DNA from: Leishmania mexicana MHOM/GT/2001/U1103
Taxonomy: Eukaryota > Euglenozoa > Kinetoplastea > Trypanosomatida > Trypanosomatidae
Reading direction: 5' to 3'
DNA length: 62,500 nucleotides
Assembly: GCF_000234665.1 (NCBI RefSeq)
Contig: NC_018338.1
Coordinates: forward strand, 448,584-511,083
Shown: one piece after another, positions 40,794-50,709 of the stretch
How positions within the stretch are numbered: the stretch's first letter is position 1
Layout: each line of letters begins with the position of its first letter
Program-made: the position numbers and the translations under genes
Notes under the pieces: model-generated
Told to the model about the DNA's origin: nothing
Databases searched by the model: none
The model's input: the letters and a program-made list of their open reading frames with translations, nothing else

Positions 40794-43257
40794 CATGCCC
40801 AAAAGGAAAAGAAAAGTGAATCCGGGAGCGGTGGGAAGTGAAACCAAGGAGAGAACCGAAGAGCAGCGGGAAACTTGAAGAAAACTGAAGATACGCGAGA
40901 GACAGCGGAGGTCTGCTGCTAATAACCCGTCTTCTCTCCCCGTCGGCCGGATGAGTTGTCAAGTCACGTGCATCGCGTCTGGGTCCGTTCCACCTCTCAT
41001 TTCTTTCTTTTTCTATTCCTCTGCAGTTCTCATGGTGTCAGTGCTTTTCGTCTCTCTTTTTCCTCGTACCACCGTAGCCATCTCTTCCATTCCTCCTGGA
41101 CTCAGCGAAATGCCTCAGGGCAGCACTCGAAATTTGCACTGTGGCGAGTGAGAGGCGCGGATGGCGGGGAAGTTGGAAGGGTCGGTGGGAAAACAGAAAG
41201 AGAGGGGGAAGAGACAGCGAGAGAGCACATTGTATGCGTGTGTGTGTGTGAGGAGGCCAACCGAAAGAAGAACAAAGGAGAGGTGAGCTCAGAAGGTCGA
41301 AAACGGTGAGGGAGCGGGTCACTCTCTCTCTCTCTGTGTGTACCCGTGTAGGGCCTGTGTTTCAAGCCCTTGCTGAACCCCCTCCTCTCCCTCCCCATTT
41401 CCCGATTGTGTCTCTTGGAGGACTTTTTGTTCCGTTCTGTTCGTTTCGCGTTTGTCTCTTCCTTGCTCCCATCTGCCTCGCACTCTCTTTTTCATTCCTC
41501 GGTTTCTTTTTTTCTGGCGACATTGTGCTTTAGTGGGACTCACTTTCATGCGCGACAAGTATATCGTCTCATGAAAAGCCGGCCTTTCGCTTTTTCTGTT
41601 TTCCTCGTCTCTTCCTATTATTTGCCTTCTGCGCTTGGCTCTTGTTCCCTTTTCCCTTTTTTTGTGCTGGAGTGCTTTCGCGCCGCCGTGGTTTTATCGC
41701 CTCTGCTGCCCGTCCTGCCGCCTCTTTGCGTTGCGTTTCTGTGTCGCTGTGGTGACCTGACTTGCCCACCACTACTTATCCATGGATGCACCTACACACA
41801 AAAGGGAAGTAGGGCACGGTCGAAGGATGCTCTGTGGCGCATGCTTCAACATGCACGAGGTCGCGGTGCAGCGGCATGAAGGGGATGAGGAGAGGGCGAT
41901 GGACGCGAGAACCGGCAAACAAAAGGGGGGGGGGCGCTACAAAGAAGGGGTGAAAAAGAAAAAAATGATCTCCATTTTAGCTGTTTATTGTTTCCTACTC
42001 GCCGTTTCCGCTTGTGTTTTGTTCTCCTCCGTGCAGGTTCACCTTTTCCTCCTTCTCTTGCCCTCATATTTTCTACTCGTCAAGTGTTGATGAGCTTACG
42101 GAGAAGGTGTTCGTTGGCTTTTTCGTATGAATCCCATGCGTGTGCGTGTGTCGATGCCTGTGGTGTGCCGCGAGTGGTTTGTGCGAGTCTGCGTGTTTGA
42201 GTTTGCCGACGTGCGGTTATGTATGTATGTGTACCTGGGTGCGTGTCGAGTGCCCACCCCGTTTTCGCGCGCACACACACAAAAGGGGAAGACGCAACAG
42301 TGAAAACAAAGATGAACCACTTTATATATATATATAACGCAGAGAGCAACGTGATCAGGGAACCAAACACTCAAAAAGACCACAAAACAAATTGAGTTAC
42401 AAAGCAGGGCGGGGCGAGGGGAGCAGAAAAGGAAAAAAAGAAAATGAAGCTCTTAAGCAAGCCTCCTCTCTCCCTCCCTCCCACGCCTCAGGCCAAATAT
42501 TAGAGAAAATTGTTTCAAATGAAAGTGAGAACGGAAGGAGAAAACGTTGTCGATCATGCCAGCGGTCAAGAGGCAGAAAAAAAAATACGAAAAAAAAGTA
42601 CACAGCACAGGAAGAGAGAGGGAGGCTAACTAACGCATGTAATGAGTTTCTTTTTTTTAGGATCTGTCTTGCAGAGGCATTTGGGAAGCGGTGGCGTTGG
42701 CAGCGAAACAACAATATCAGTGACGATGACGGGGACGCACACTTTTTCATTTTTGGTGTTCTTCGTGATCATGATGCACAATCGCTTCTCAGAAAACAAA
42801 ACCAGGAGAAGAGGCGATTTATCTACGCATCTTTGGTGATAGCAAGGTGCTAGAACCAATCTAGGTGATTGTGCGCAGCTGTGAGAGGTGGTAGCACTCA
42901 TCGCGCACCCTTTTCTCTTTCCATGCACGTTCTCGTAGAGAAAAGCGAGCCAATCAAGAGAGAGGACGGGCCATCCTATTAATCGGCGGCTTCCACCGTC
43001 ATCCTGAAGAAATGAATCGAGACTGAGCCACAGGCATCGCGACATCAACGAAATGTTCCTCGGCATCTTACACATGATGTAACTCCTCTATCACGCTTCT
43101 GATAATAATTATTTTTGGCTTTGGCACACCCATACCTCTCTCTTGCTGCCTCTGAGTCGAAGACATTCCAATTTCGTTCTCTTTCTCTCGACCAGCTTTT
43201 CAAGCTTTTCCACCACTCTCATCACTCTCTCGCTTCTCCTCTCTCAACATATCAACC
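40794..43257 (+). other. 2.5-kb intergenic region between the E2 and histone H4 genes
   Basis: No supported gene. TG/TC repeats occur at 41238-41252 and 41320-41342, a TA repeat near 42322-42337 and A-runs near 42578-42600. T/C-rich sequence at 43165-43195 (TCTCTCGACCAG) provides a likely H4 splice acceptor. It probably contains a long E2 3' UTR. Confidence 0.6.
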
Positions 43258-43560
43258 ATGGCCAAGGGTAAGCGCTCCGCTGATGCCAAGGGCAGCCAGA
43301 AGCGCCAGAAGAAGGTGCTGCGCGACAACATCCGCGGCATTACACGCGGCTGCGTCCGCCGCATGGCGCGCCGCGGTGGCGTGAAGCGCATCTCGAGCGA
43401 CATCTACGAAGAGGTGCGCCGCGTGCTGAAGGCCTACGTGGAGGATATTGTGCGCTGCAGCACGGCCTACACCGAGTACGCCCGCAAGAAGACCGTGACG
43501 GCGTCCGATGTTGTGAACGCGCTGCGCAAGAAGGGCCACATCCTGTACGGCTACGCGTAA
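43258..43560 (+). CDS. H4: Histone H4
   Basis: 100 aa, the usual kinetoplastid H4 length. The N-terminal tail ([19 protein letters not shown]) is the diverged kinetoplastid form with Lys at acetylatable positions. The histone fold is intact: [32 protein letters not shown], then [22 protein letters not shown] at the end. It forms the H3-H4 tetramer of nucleosomes. GC-rich third positions suggest high expression. No animal-type histone stem-loop is seen downstream, as expected because kinetoplastid histone mRNAs are polyadenylated. It is a single copy here; other copies may exist elsewhere. Confidence 0.98.
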   Translation: MAKGKRSADAKGSQKRQKKVLRDNIRGITRGCVRRMARRGGVKRISSDIYEEVRRVLKAYVEDIVRCSTAYTEYARKKTVTASDVVNALRKKGHILYGYA

Positions 43561-44720
43561 ACAACACGAGGCCAGCGCTTTTTTTATCGCTGTCTCCCCT
43601 GGGGAGGGGTGCTCTTTTTTTTTCTTTCGCGCATGACGCACTGCCCCTTCACCTTTTTCTTCTGCTTCTCCCTTCTACCTTACGCACCTTCTCCCTAGTT
43701 GCTCAACGCGAATGAAGCAACACGTAGATGGGGGGAGGAGGACGCATGCATGAGGCAATGAAGAGGGCAGATCCGGGTGAGTCGGGAGAGGGGAGGAGGG
43801 GTAACATATTCGGCGCGAGCGTGTCCTGGACGTGAGCCTCTAAATGCACACACACACACCACTACTCAACAGATGCACTTATCTTTTCTTGCCTCTTTTT
43901 TGCCTTTCCTTTGCTTCTCTTCCGTCTCTTACTATACGCCGACCGTTTGATCGGCTTGTTCGATGGCCCTACCGTTACCTTCTCTCCGTCTGTGCACTGA
44001 CGAGCGTTTGCGCCACACCGCTGCGAGAGTCGGAGAGATGCAAGTGAAGGGAAGCATACAATCAAGCGCACCTACGGGCGAGGTGTTCGCCGTGGCCTGG
44101 TGTGCGTTCTCTCTCATTGAGGACACGCGAAGAAGAGAAAAAGTAGGAGAATAGCACCATTGGAGAGGTTAAACCCGCCGTGCATGCTCTGGTTTTTGAT
44201 CGACTGGGAGCAGGAGGAACGGGACTTGGATGTCTTTGTCGAGGATGCTCTTTCACGTCGCGTGTGGGGCTTGCGTGTACGCGCAGAAACAGACACTCTC
44301 GCTTCTCTGCTTAATGGCTGCCTTGTGCACCGCCGCTACCCCGCCGCAAGCGGGGCACAGCCGCCTAGCAGCTTGGCCACCACCTGCTCTCCCGTTCCCC
44401 TCTCTTCTATGCCTTGGGTGAGCTATCAATGCCCTTACCACACTTGTTTAATTTCCGGGCTCCGCCACTTTTTCATTGCTTCTTCGTCCTTGTTATCTCT
44501 GCCACTCTCCTTCGGAGCCTCTGTTTCTCACGTGCGTTTTGGTGAGCAGAAGAGTGCGTGCTCTTTAGAGCTGTTGCTGAAACTGTGATACCCCCCTCCC
44601 TCCCTCCCCCCTCCTCCCAAGCTCTAACACGAATACAGGTGAGGGGGAGAGTGACGGTGTGCGGCCCCACGTACCTGCATTACCACACACCCACACTCAC
44701 TCCCACACGCAACTACAAGC
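43561..44720 (+). other. Intergenic region after histone H4
   Basis: Mostly UTR-like. A 135-codon open frame from ATG 44184 to 44588 has a somewhat protein-like first half (FLIDWEQEERDLDVFVEDAL) and UTR-like second half; it is listed separately at low confidence. The C/T tract near 44590-44625 precedes the acceptor candidate ACAG near 44636-44639. Confidence 0.55.
44184..44588 (+). other. Possible short gene or chance open frame (134 aa)
   Basis: The frame runs from ATG 44184 to TGA 44586-44588. Residues 1-60 have balanced composition (LIDWEQEERDLDVFVEDALSRR); the rest is Ser/Leu/Pro/Cys-rich, as in UTR readings. A C/T tract upstream (about 43900-43935) gives no close acceptor. Not recognised; more likely non-coding. 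Confidence 0.2.
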
Positions 44721-47700
44721 ATGGCCACCACCAACGCCACCGATGCAAATGGTCTGCACTATGCGCCTTCGCCGCTGCCACCACCACAGGAGGCTCCCAC
44801 ATCGGCTCTCGCTCTCGATCGAAAGATTGTTCAGGCGTTGTTCGTGTCACTGCGCATGTCTATTCCACAAGATGTGCAGCGACGCCTCCTTTCCAACGCT
44901 GCGGAGGAGCTCGAGTTTCTCATTGTGCGGCAGCCGCGGGTAAGCGCCTTCCACCATCGCCGGCGCGAGTCGCTGCGGCACCCCGCTCTTGCCATGGCAG
45001 CAAAAAAGTACTACCGTGAATGCCGGCGCCGACGATTCGAGCTGGAACTACAGCAGATGGCAGCCGTGGAAGGCCAGCCACTCTCGCAATCAACCAACTC
45101 GCCAGCTGCACAGGTCCGCAGCGGTGTGAGTGCCGTGCAGCGTGAATCAGTATTGGTGGACCTTCTTTTTTCAGAGTACGCTCAGCAGTCTTCCATCTAC
45201 TTCAAGGACCAGGACTTCCAGGGGGACCACTACGGCAGAAGTACTGGCAACGGAGCGGCCGGCTTCGGCGGGTTTGCTGCATCGCACCCCAGTATATCGC
45301 TCAACACCTACGCAGCCTCTACTCCTCCCCGGCTGCTGGGCAGAATGATCAGGGAAACGGACAGCGAGGCAAGTTTGCAACCACCGACAACACCACGCAG
45401 TGGACATGCCGTGGAGCTCAGCAGCACGATGACGAGCGGCAAGAGCGGCATCCTACGGCATCGTTCACCAGCCCTGAGGCACCTAAAAAGCAGCGAGGAT
45501 AGCGTCTCGGCCTTGTCTGAGGCCCTCAACACTGGGTCGTTCTCCCGCTTCGGCTTGAATGTCACGGTAGCCGAGAACGCCGAAAAAGGCGGCAACGCAC
45601 GTGCACGGGGGATGGGCGTGGGTGTCTCTACCACCGCCGTAGCGGACGGGGCCCGTTTCTTCGCGCGGCGGATGGGGTGCAACGACAACGCCGCCGTCCG
45701 TCACGGCGGTGACAAGGGTAGCGGTGCCGGGGACAAGTTCCCCTCCGGCTGGACAGGGGAGATGCGTGTGCTGCTGCAGCGCCGCACGGAGGAGGAGCGG
45801 GAGGCTGGAACTTGCAATGATCCGTATCTTTTCATCTCCGCGCGGCCTGTCGAGCACCTTCTCTGCTGCTACGGCGGTGTCTCACGAGAGCCAGCCATCA
45901 TGGCGCTTGGGGCGGCATCGATGCTGCTGCAGTGCGACAGCACCAACACGGCCGACGCGGACCCGTTTCGCAACGCGATAGTGGAGGAGGACATGCGGTG
46001 GGATCAGTTGGCGGGGTGCCATCGTCAGCTGTTGCGAGCGGCGTACGGGCCGTGCCGAGCCGGGGCCGCAGCTGTGGCCAGCGACCGCCTCGTGAACGAC
46101 GTCATTCGCCGCTTCTGGGACCGGCTGACGGTCTCCATGGCGGCTCAGCACGCCCACAAGGCGCAGGAGGCACGGAAGTCACGCGCAGCGGCGGATGCCA
46201 ATATTGCAGCCGCGGCCTCTGCGCTGCGCGGGCGGTCCGACAGAGAGGCGGATGAGGACGACTTGAACGAAATCTCCGACAGCGACGCCAAAGGCGAGGG
46301 TGCTGCGGCGGGCACAGGCGCCGGCACCGGTGGTGACGACGTTAGCCGCAAAAAGGCCACTGCTATATCCCTTAGTCGAAGAAAACGAAGCGCATCGAAG
46401 CTATCTCGCACCCGTAAATCTGTGTCGAAGTTGTCGAGGAAAAAGAAGAGAAAGGGTGGCGGCGCTGTTTCGTCTGGCGTGGGGGGCGGGTCTGAGCAGC
46501 ACTCCAGTGTGGCATACTACATGACCCCTCTCCAGTACGTCTACCTCCATACTCGCATAGCGCATGTGCTCTTGCCAGAATGCGACGCGGTCGAAGTGGA
46601 GCTGTTGCCATACATTCAGGAGGACTTACTCGTGGATGCTGCGTACGACGAGGGAGACGCGGCGCAGCCGTTTTATTTTGGGGAGGCGCCACGCCTCGTC
46701 GGAGACTTCGGGCGACAGCATCGCCGCTCTACCGTTGCTGGCGGCGCAGGGTCGACGACGCGGACTTCGCTGGTGGATATCAAACTGCAAGGGGCCAACT
46801 ACGAAGACGCGGGGGATGATCGAATGTCCACCGCCGGCGGCGAAACGCAGCGAGATGCCTTGTACCTGCAGCGCCGGTTTCTGTCGGTGCGTCGCAACGG
46901 CTACGCTCTCAGTAGACCGACAGGTGGTGGCGCGAGCGACGTCGGCGGCATGCGCGAGATTGGTCTGGGGGACGATTGGATGAGTATTGGACCCACGTCG
47001 TCGATGGCGGTAACCATCGACGATGGCATGATGATGCGGCGGGCCGACGGCTGTGATTGGGGCATTGGCAAGTCGTACGCCATGGCGTCTGTGTCTCTGG
47101 TTCCGATGAGTTTCACGGTAGCGCAGTTACCCTCGCTTACGTATCCGCAGTTCTGGTGCTCTATGATGGAGCTGGCGGACAACTGGACGTGCTGCGCTGG
47201 CAACCCAGTGGAGACGGCGATTTTCATGTGGGAGCTCTACGTTGAGGTGTTTGGGCACAACTGGGACGAGGAGGACAAGGTGCTTGCCAATGCGGTAGAG
47301 AGTAAGGCGGCCAAGTCCGCCATAAGTGCAGCTGAGAAAGCGGAGCTGGCGAAGGAGGAGGCGGATACAATGGAGTCTTTTCAGGCCCTCCTGGCCGAGG
47401 TAAGCGGGCGGTTGTCTCAGCCGTTGTCGTGGTGCAGATCTCTCAACAGTATCACAAGCATGACCGAAGCCATTCACACTGCGGCAGACAGGTACCGCTC
47501 ACGTCGACCGCGGTCCAAAACAAAGCGCGGCGTGCGCACCAGCTCGCAATCGACGCAGTCGACCGACTCAGACGACGATGAGTCGCTCCTGCTGGCGTCC
47601 TCCTTAGACTTGTCACTCTCTGAGTTGAAACGTCTCACTGAGGCGAAGACCGAGGGGAATGATGGGTGGGTCTACAGCGAGCGTGTTGACGAGGATGGGG

Positions 47701-49784
47701 TGACGCACCGCTACCGCCGTCGAGTGTGCGGCGGCGAGAGCCACTCGAGCTCGCACAGCATCTCAGAGCCGGGGTTGAACAATGGCTCGTACATCGTCGA
47801 GGAAGAGATGGACAAAGACGGAGCCGTGGTGAGTCGGCGCAAGCTGCGCTGGCATGTAGCGCTCTCGTCGGACTGCTCGCTTTACACAGCGGACGAGAGA
47901 GCGCCGGAGTTCCTTCGCCGCAAGTATTTCGAGGATCGAGCGAAGAAATTGCGGCGTTTGGAGCCGTGGCGCCGCGTGACTTCTGGGCACAGTGGCAGTG
48001 ACTCCCGGTCATCCAGCATGACCTCGTGGAGCTCAATCGGCGACTGCGACAGCGACGATCGTCGCAACAGGCGCCGTCGCCGTCGTCGCACTCGCCACAC
48101 GGGCTTGCGCCGCGATCACCCACGCTACTTGAGGAAAGATGATCAGTATTGGTACACGGAGTGTGGAGTGAAGCCCGGCTGGAAGTTCCCTTATGACGAC
48201 GATGAGGCCGACGGTGGTGATGATGGGGCACGCGCGCAGGGGCCGAGGAAGTCTGAACTCACCCAGGAGGAACGGGAGCATCTGCTGGCGCGCAAAGAGT
48301 GGCTGTGCTCCGTGCTGGAGGCACAGGGGATTCACCTGCCACCACACGTGTTAGATGATCCAGCTGAGCAGATGCTGCTGTACGACTTTCTGCGGCTCGC
48401 GGAGGCGAGAGAGGGAGGCGCCGATCAAAGCAATTACCGCGGCGGCAGCGACGACGACTACCACCTTGAGGATGGCGAGGCCGGCGATACAGGCAATCTG
48501 TCGCGTCTCGCAGCACTGATGGCGAAGTTGCAGGGGTTCACCCTGGACGACCTCGAAAACTCTAGCCTCATGCGCCGTCTCTTGGGGGAGAGCGAGGCGG
48601 AGGGGGCGGTGAACCGCAATCTCACACCACAGCAGGTGCAGGACATCTTGGCCGCTCTTACCAAGGGGAAAGGACCCGGCGGTGCACGCGCAGAGGCGGG
48701 TCGAGCGGAGCAGGAAAGCGCGCGAGAGCGCCGACTGCGTCTACTGCGCATGCTGGAAGAGAACAGGGCTCTCCAGCAGCAGCGTCGCGAAGACGCGGCG
48801 GCTGCCGGCCCCACGGAGAGCCTGCTCACCAAGGAAACTTTCGGTCTTACTGAGGTGCCGCCACCGCCTCCTCGTCCGCCATCCTCCAAGAGACCGCCGA
48901 AGTCTACTTCTTCCACAAACCATCTTAAGCCCATTGCCTTATCACAGCCGCCTAGCGCGCAGTCGCCACCGTCCTTTGCCCAGAGCAGCTCACACATCGG
49001 TTTCTCTTACGAGTCGCTGAACCTGCCCGAGCGCCGAAGGGTCCCCTCGAGAGAGTCCAGTGCAGCGAGTACCGCGCGGCTGGTCGTCAATCCCGTTGCG
49101 TGGAAGATTTCACCGACGACGCTGGCGGAGCGGAAAGAGTTGGAGCGACTCTTCAGAGAGCTAGAGGCATACTGGGCTGACCGTGCTTCGCAGGGAGGCC
49201 GCTTCCGTGTCGATATCATCGACTACACTCCTGAGCAGCTTGAGGAGTTCTTCACCCACCTGCACCTCGGGCCCCGGCAGCGCGCCTTGCTGCGAGGGCG
49301 AGCCCCGCTGGCAGCGGCGACATCGCTAGTGGGTGGAGCAATGCACCAGGACGGTTCATGCTCGGCATTCAAGCGCGACGTCGCGGCGGCGGCGCAACGG
49401 CAGCATAGCCATGCTGGTTGTGGTCAGCCAACCCACTCTCTGATTCCGTCGCCAACGCCCCTCGCACCAGCGCCGGTCAAGCTCTTCACACTCACCACAG
49501 AGGACTCCCTCGACGGGGCCTTGCGCCACAGCTATCAGAGCTACATGGAGGACAAGATTTTCTCCGAGGCTCTGCACGGAAATGTCAAGCTCGATACAGC
49601 GAGGTCCGCCCACGTATCGACGGCAGCGCAGTCTCTGCGACCACCGCCACTTCCTCGCCTGAAGCTGCGTGACTCACGATGGAAGGCATCGGGTGAGCGA
49701 GCAGGCGGCGTGTCGACTACCTCTGCAGCACCACGTCCACCGCCGAAGTTGTCGCCACCTTCCTCATCCTTGCCAAGGCTGTAG
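44721..49784 (+). CDS. Very large low-complexity protein of unknown function (1687 aa)
   Basis: ATG 44721 is the first in frame after a splice-like tract. Residues about 35-125 form a helical N-terminal domain (IVQALFVSLRMSIPQDVQRRLL, RRRRFELELQQM). Long acidic, Ser- or Arg-rich segments alternate with compact ones: about 500-620 is very basic (SRRKRSASKLSRTRK), 750-900 has aromatic content (TYPQFWCSMMELADNW), 970-1080 has two hairpin-like units (YSERVDEDGVTHRYRRR, VEEEMDKDGAVVSRRK), and about 1110-1130 is an Arg run. A Pro-rich segment PPPPPRPPSS lies near 1378, and a helical C-terminal domain follows at about 1460-1530. No family recognised. The basic tracts could bind nucleic acid or cytoskeleton; that is a guess. 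Confidence 0.85.
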   Translation: MATTNATDANGLHYAPSPLPPPQEAPTSALALDRKIVQALFVSLRMSIPQDVQRRLLSNAAEELEFLIVRQPRVSAFHHRRRESLRHPALAMAAKKYYRECRRRRFELELQQMAAVEGQPLSQSTNSPAAQVRSGVSAVQRESVLVDLLFSEYAQQSSIYFKDQDFQGDHYGRSTGNGAAGFGGFAASHPSISLNTYAASTPPRLLGRMIRETDSEASLQPPTTPRSGHAVELSSTMTSGKSGILRHRSPALRHLKSSEDSVSALSEALNTGSFSRFGLNVTVAENAEKGGNARARGMGVGVSTTAVADGARFFARRMGCNDNAAVRHGGDKGSGAGDKFPSGWTGEMRVLLQRRTEEEREAGTCNDPYLFISARPVEHLLCCYGGVSREPAIMALGAASMLLQCDSTNTADADPFRNAIVEEDMRWDQLAGCHRQLLRAAYGPCRAGAAAVASDRLVNDVIRRFWDRLTVSMAAQHAHKAQEARKSRAAADANIAAAASALRGRSDREADEDDLNEISDSDAKGEGAAAGTGAGTGGDDVSRKKATAISLSRRKRSASKLSRTRKSVSKLSRKKKRKGGGAVSSGVGGGSEQHSSVAYYMTPLQYVYLHTRIAHVLLPECDAVEVELLPYIQEDLLVDAAYDEGDAAQPFYFGEAPRLVGDFGRQHRRSTVAGGAGSTTRTSLVDIKLQGANYEDAGDDRMSTAGGETQRDALYLQRRFLSVRRNGYALSRPTGGGASDVGGMREIGLGDDWMSIGPTSSMAVTIDDGMMMRRADGCDWGIGKSYAMASVSLVPMSFTVAQLPSLTYPQFWCSMMELADNWTCCAGNPVETAIFMWELYVEVFGHNWDEEDKVLANAVESKAAKSAISAAEKAELAKEEADTMESFQALLAEVSGRLSQPLSWCRSLNSITSMTEAIHTAADRYRSRRPRSKTKRGVRTSSQSTQSTDSDDDESLLLASSLDLSLSELKRLTEAKTEGNDGWVYSERVDEDGVTHRYRRRVCGGESHSSSHSISEPGLNNGSYIVEEEMDKDGAVVSRRKLRWHVALSSDCSLYTADERAPEFLRRKYFEDRAKKLRRLEPWRRVTSGHSGSDSRSSSMTSWSSIGDCDSDDRRNRRRRRRRTRHTGLRRDHPRYLRKDDQYWYTECGVKPGWKFPYDDDEADGGDDGARAQGPRKSELTQEEREHLLARKEWLCSVLEAQGIHLPPHVLDDPAEQMLLYDFLRLAEAREGGADQSNYRGGSDDDYHLEDGEAGDTGNLSRLAALMAKLQGFTLDDLENSSLMRRLLGESEAEGAVNRNLTPQQVQDILAALTKGKGPGGARAEAGRAEQESARERRLRLLRMLEENRALQQQRREDAAAAGPTESLLTKETFGLTEVPPPPPRPPSSKRPPKSTSSTNHLKPIALSQPPSAQSPPSFAQSSSHIGFSYESLNLPERRRVPSRESSAASTARLVVNPVAWKISPTTLAERKELERLFRELEAYWADRASQGGRFRVDIIDYTPEQLEEFFTHLHLGPRQRALLRGRAPLAAATSLVGGAMHQDGSCSAFKRDVAAAAQRQHSHAGCGQPTHSLIPSPTPLAPAPVKLFTLTTEDSLDGALRHSYQSYMEDKIFSEALHGNVKLDTARSAHVSTAAQSLRPPPLPRLKLRDSRWKASGERAGGVSTTSAAPRPPPKLSPPSSSLPRL

Positions 49785-50709
49785 GGTACCGTCGTTACAA
49801 GGGCGCTGATGTGTACGAGTGCGTGCGCGTGCAGGGGGCCGGAACTCCCAGTGGCTGATTCTCTTGCGGTCGCTTTCTCTTCTCGTCTGTCTTGGCTCCT
49901 CTGCTTTTCGCTTTTCTTCTGCTGGTGACGCCTTCATTATTTTTTTTGTTTGGGTTATCCTCATGTAAACCATCACGTGCTACACAGGCTCTGCAGCCAT
50001 TCTTCTCATCCTGTTTTGGACTGTTCTTCTCTGTCACTGCTTGGGCGGATGGAGGTGTGTGGAGCGGCAGAGAATGCGCATCCCCCTGCGTCGTGGTCGC
50101 ACGCAGACACACACACACACGCAAACACGCACCCGAGTGTGTGCACTATGTATCATCACTACCTCTCTTGGCTGTGTTCTCAAATCACAATGACGGCGTC
50201 GGCAACTGCGCTCGCTGCACCTTTTTTTTTGTTTTCTTGTGTTATGCACGGGGGCACTGCTGGAACCCTTTCTCGTCCCTCTCGTGTGCTTCGTTTGGGA
50301 CACCGACAACTTCATCTTACGCTTTCGAAACGGATGGGTTTGGAATGCGTTGGCTTCGTGCATGCGTGTGTGGGCGTGGAGCGGAGCGCTGACCACTGGG
50401 ATCTCCACCGCTCCACCCCTTTACTGGTCTCGTGCACCAACACGCTGGCCCGTAGAACAAGCTGATCACCAACTCCTCACTCTTCGTGTAGTGCCTTCTC
50501 TCTTCCTTGTCTGCTCCCCCCCCACACACACACGCGAAGCACCAACACGCGCGGGTACATAACCGCGTTCTTTCTCGCTTGCTCATTTCTCACTCGCATA
50601 TTCTGAATCCTGTCAGCTGCGAGGAGACAACAACTGCACCGTACTGACCGGGGCCACACAAGCACACACACGCATGCACGCAAAGGTGTAGGCCTGCATT
50701 AAAGAAAAC
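49785..50709 (+). other. Intergenic region before the PDI-like gene
   Basis: No supported gene. A CA run lies at 50104-50130 and a C-run at 50516-50524. Acceptor candidate CTGTCAG near 50610-50616 follows TTTCTCGCTTGCTCATTTCTC. Confidence 0.6.

Noticed and set aside
41782..42090. 102-codon frame starting MDAPTHKREVGHGRR
   Set aside because: Lies in UTR-type sequence with a Gly/Lys run and a hydrophobic end made by T-rich DNA; no acceptor and no family.
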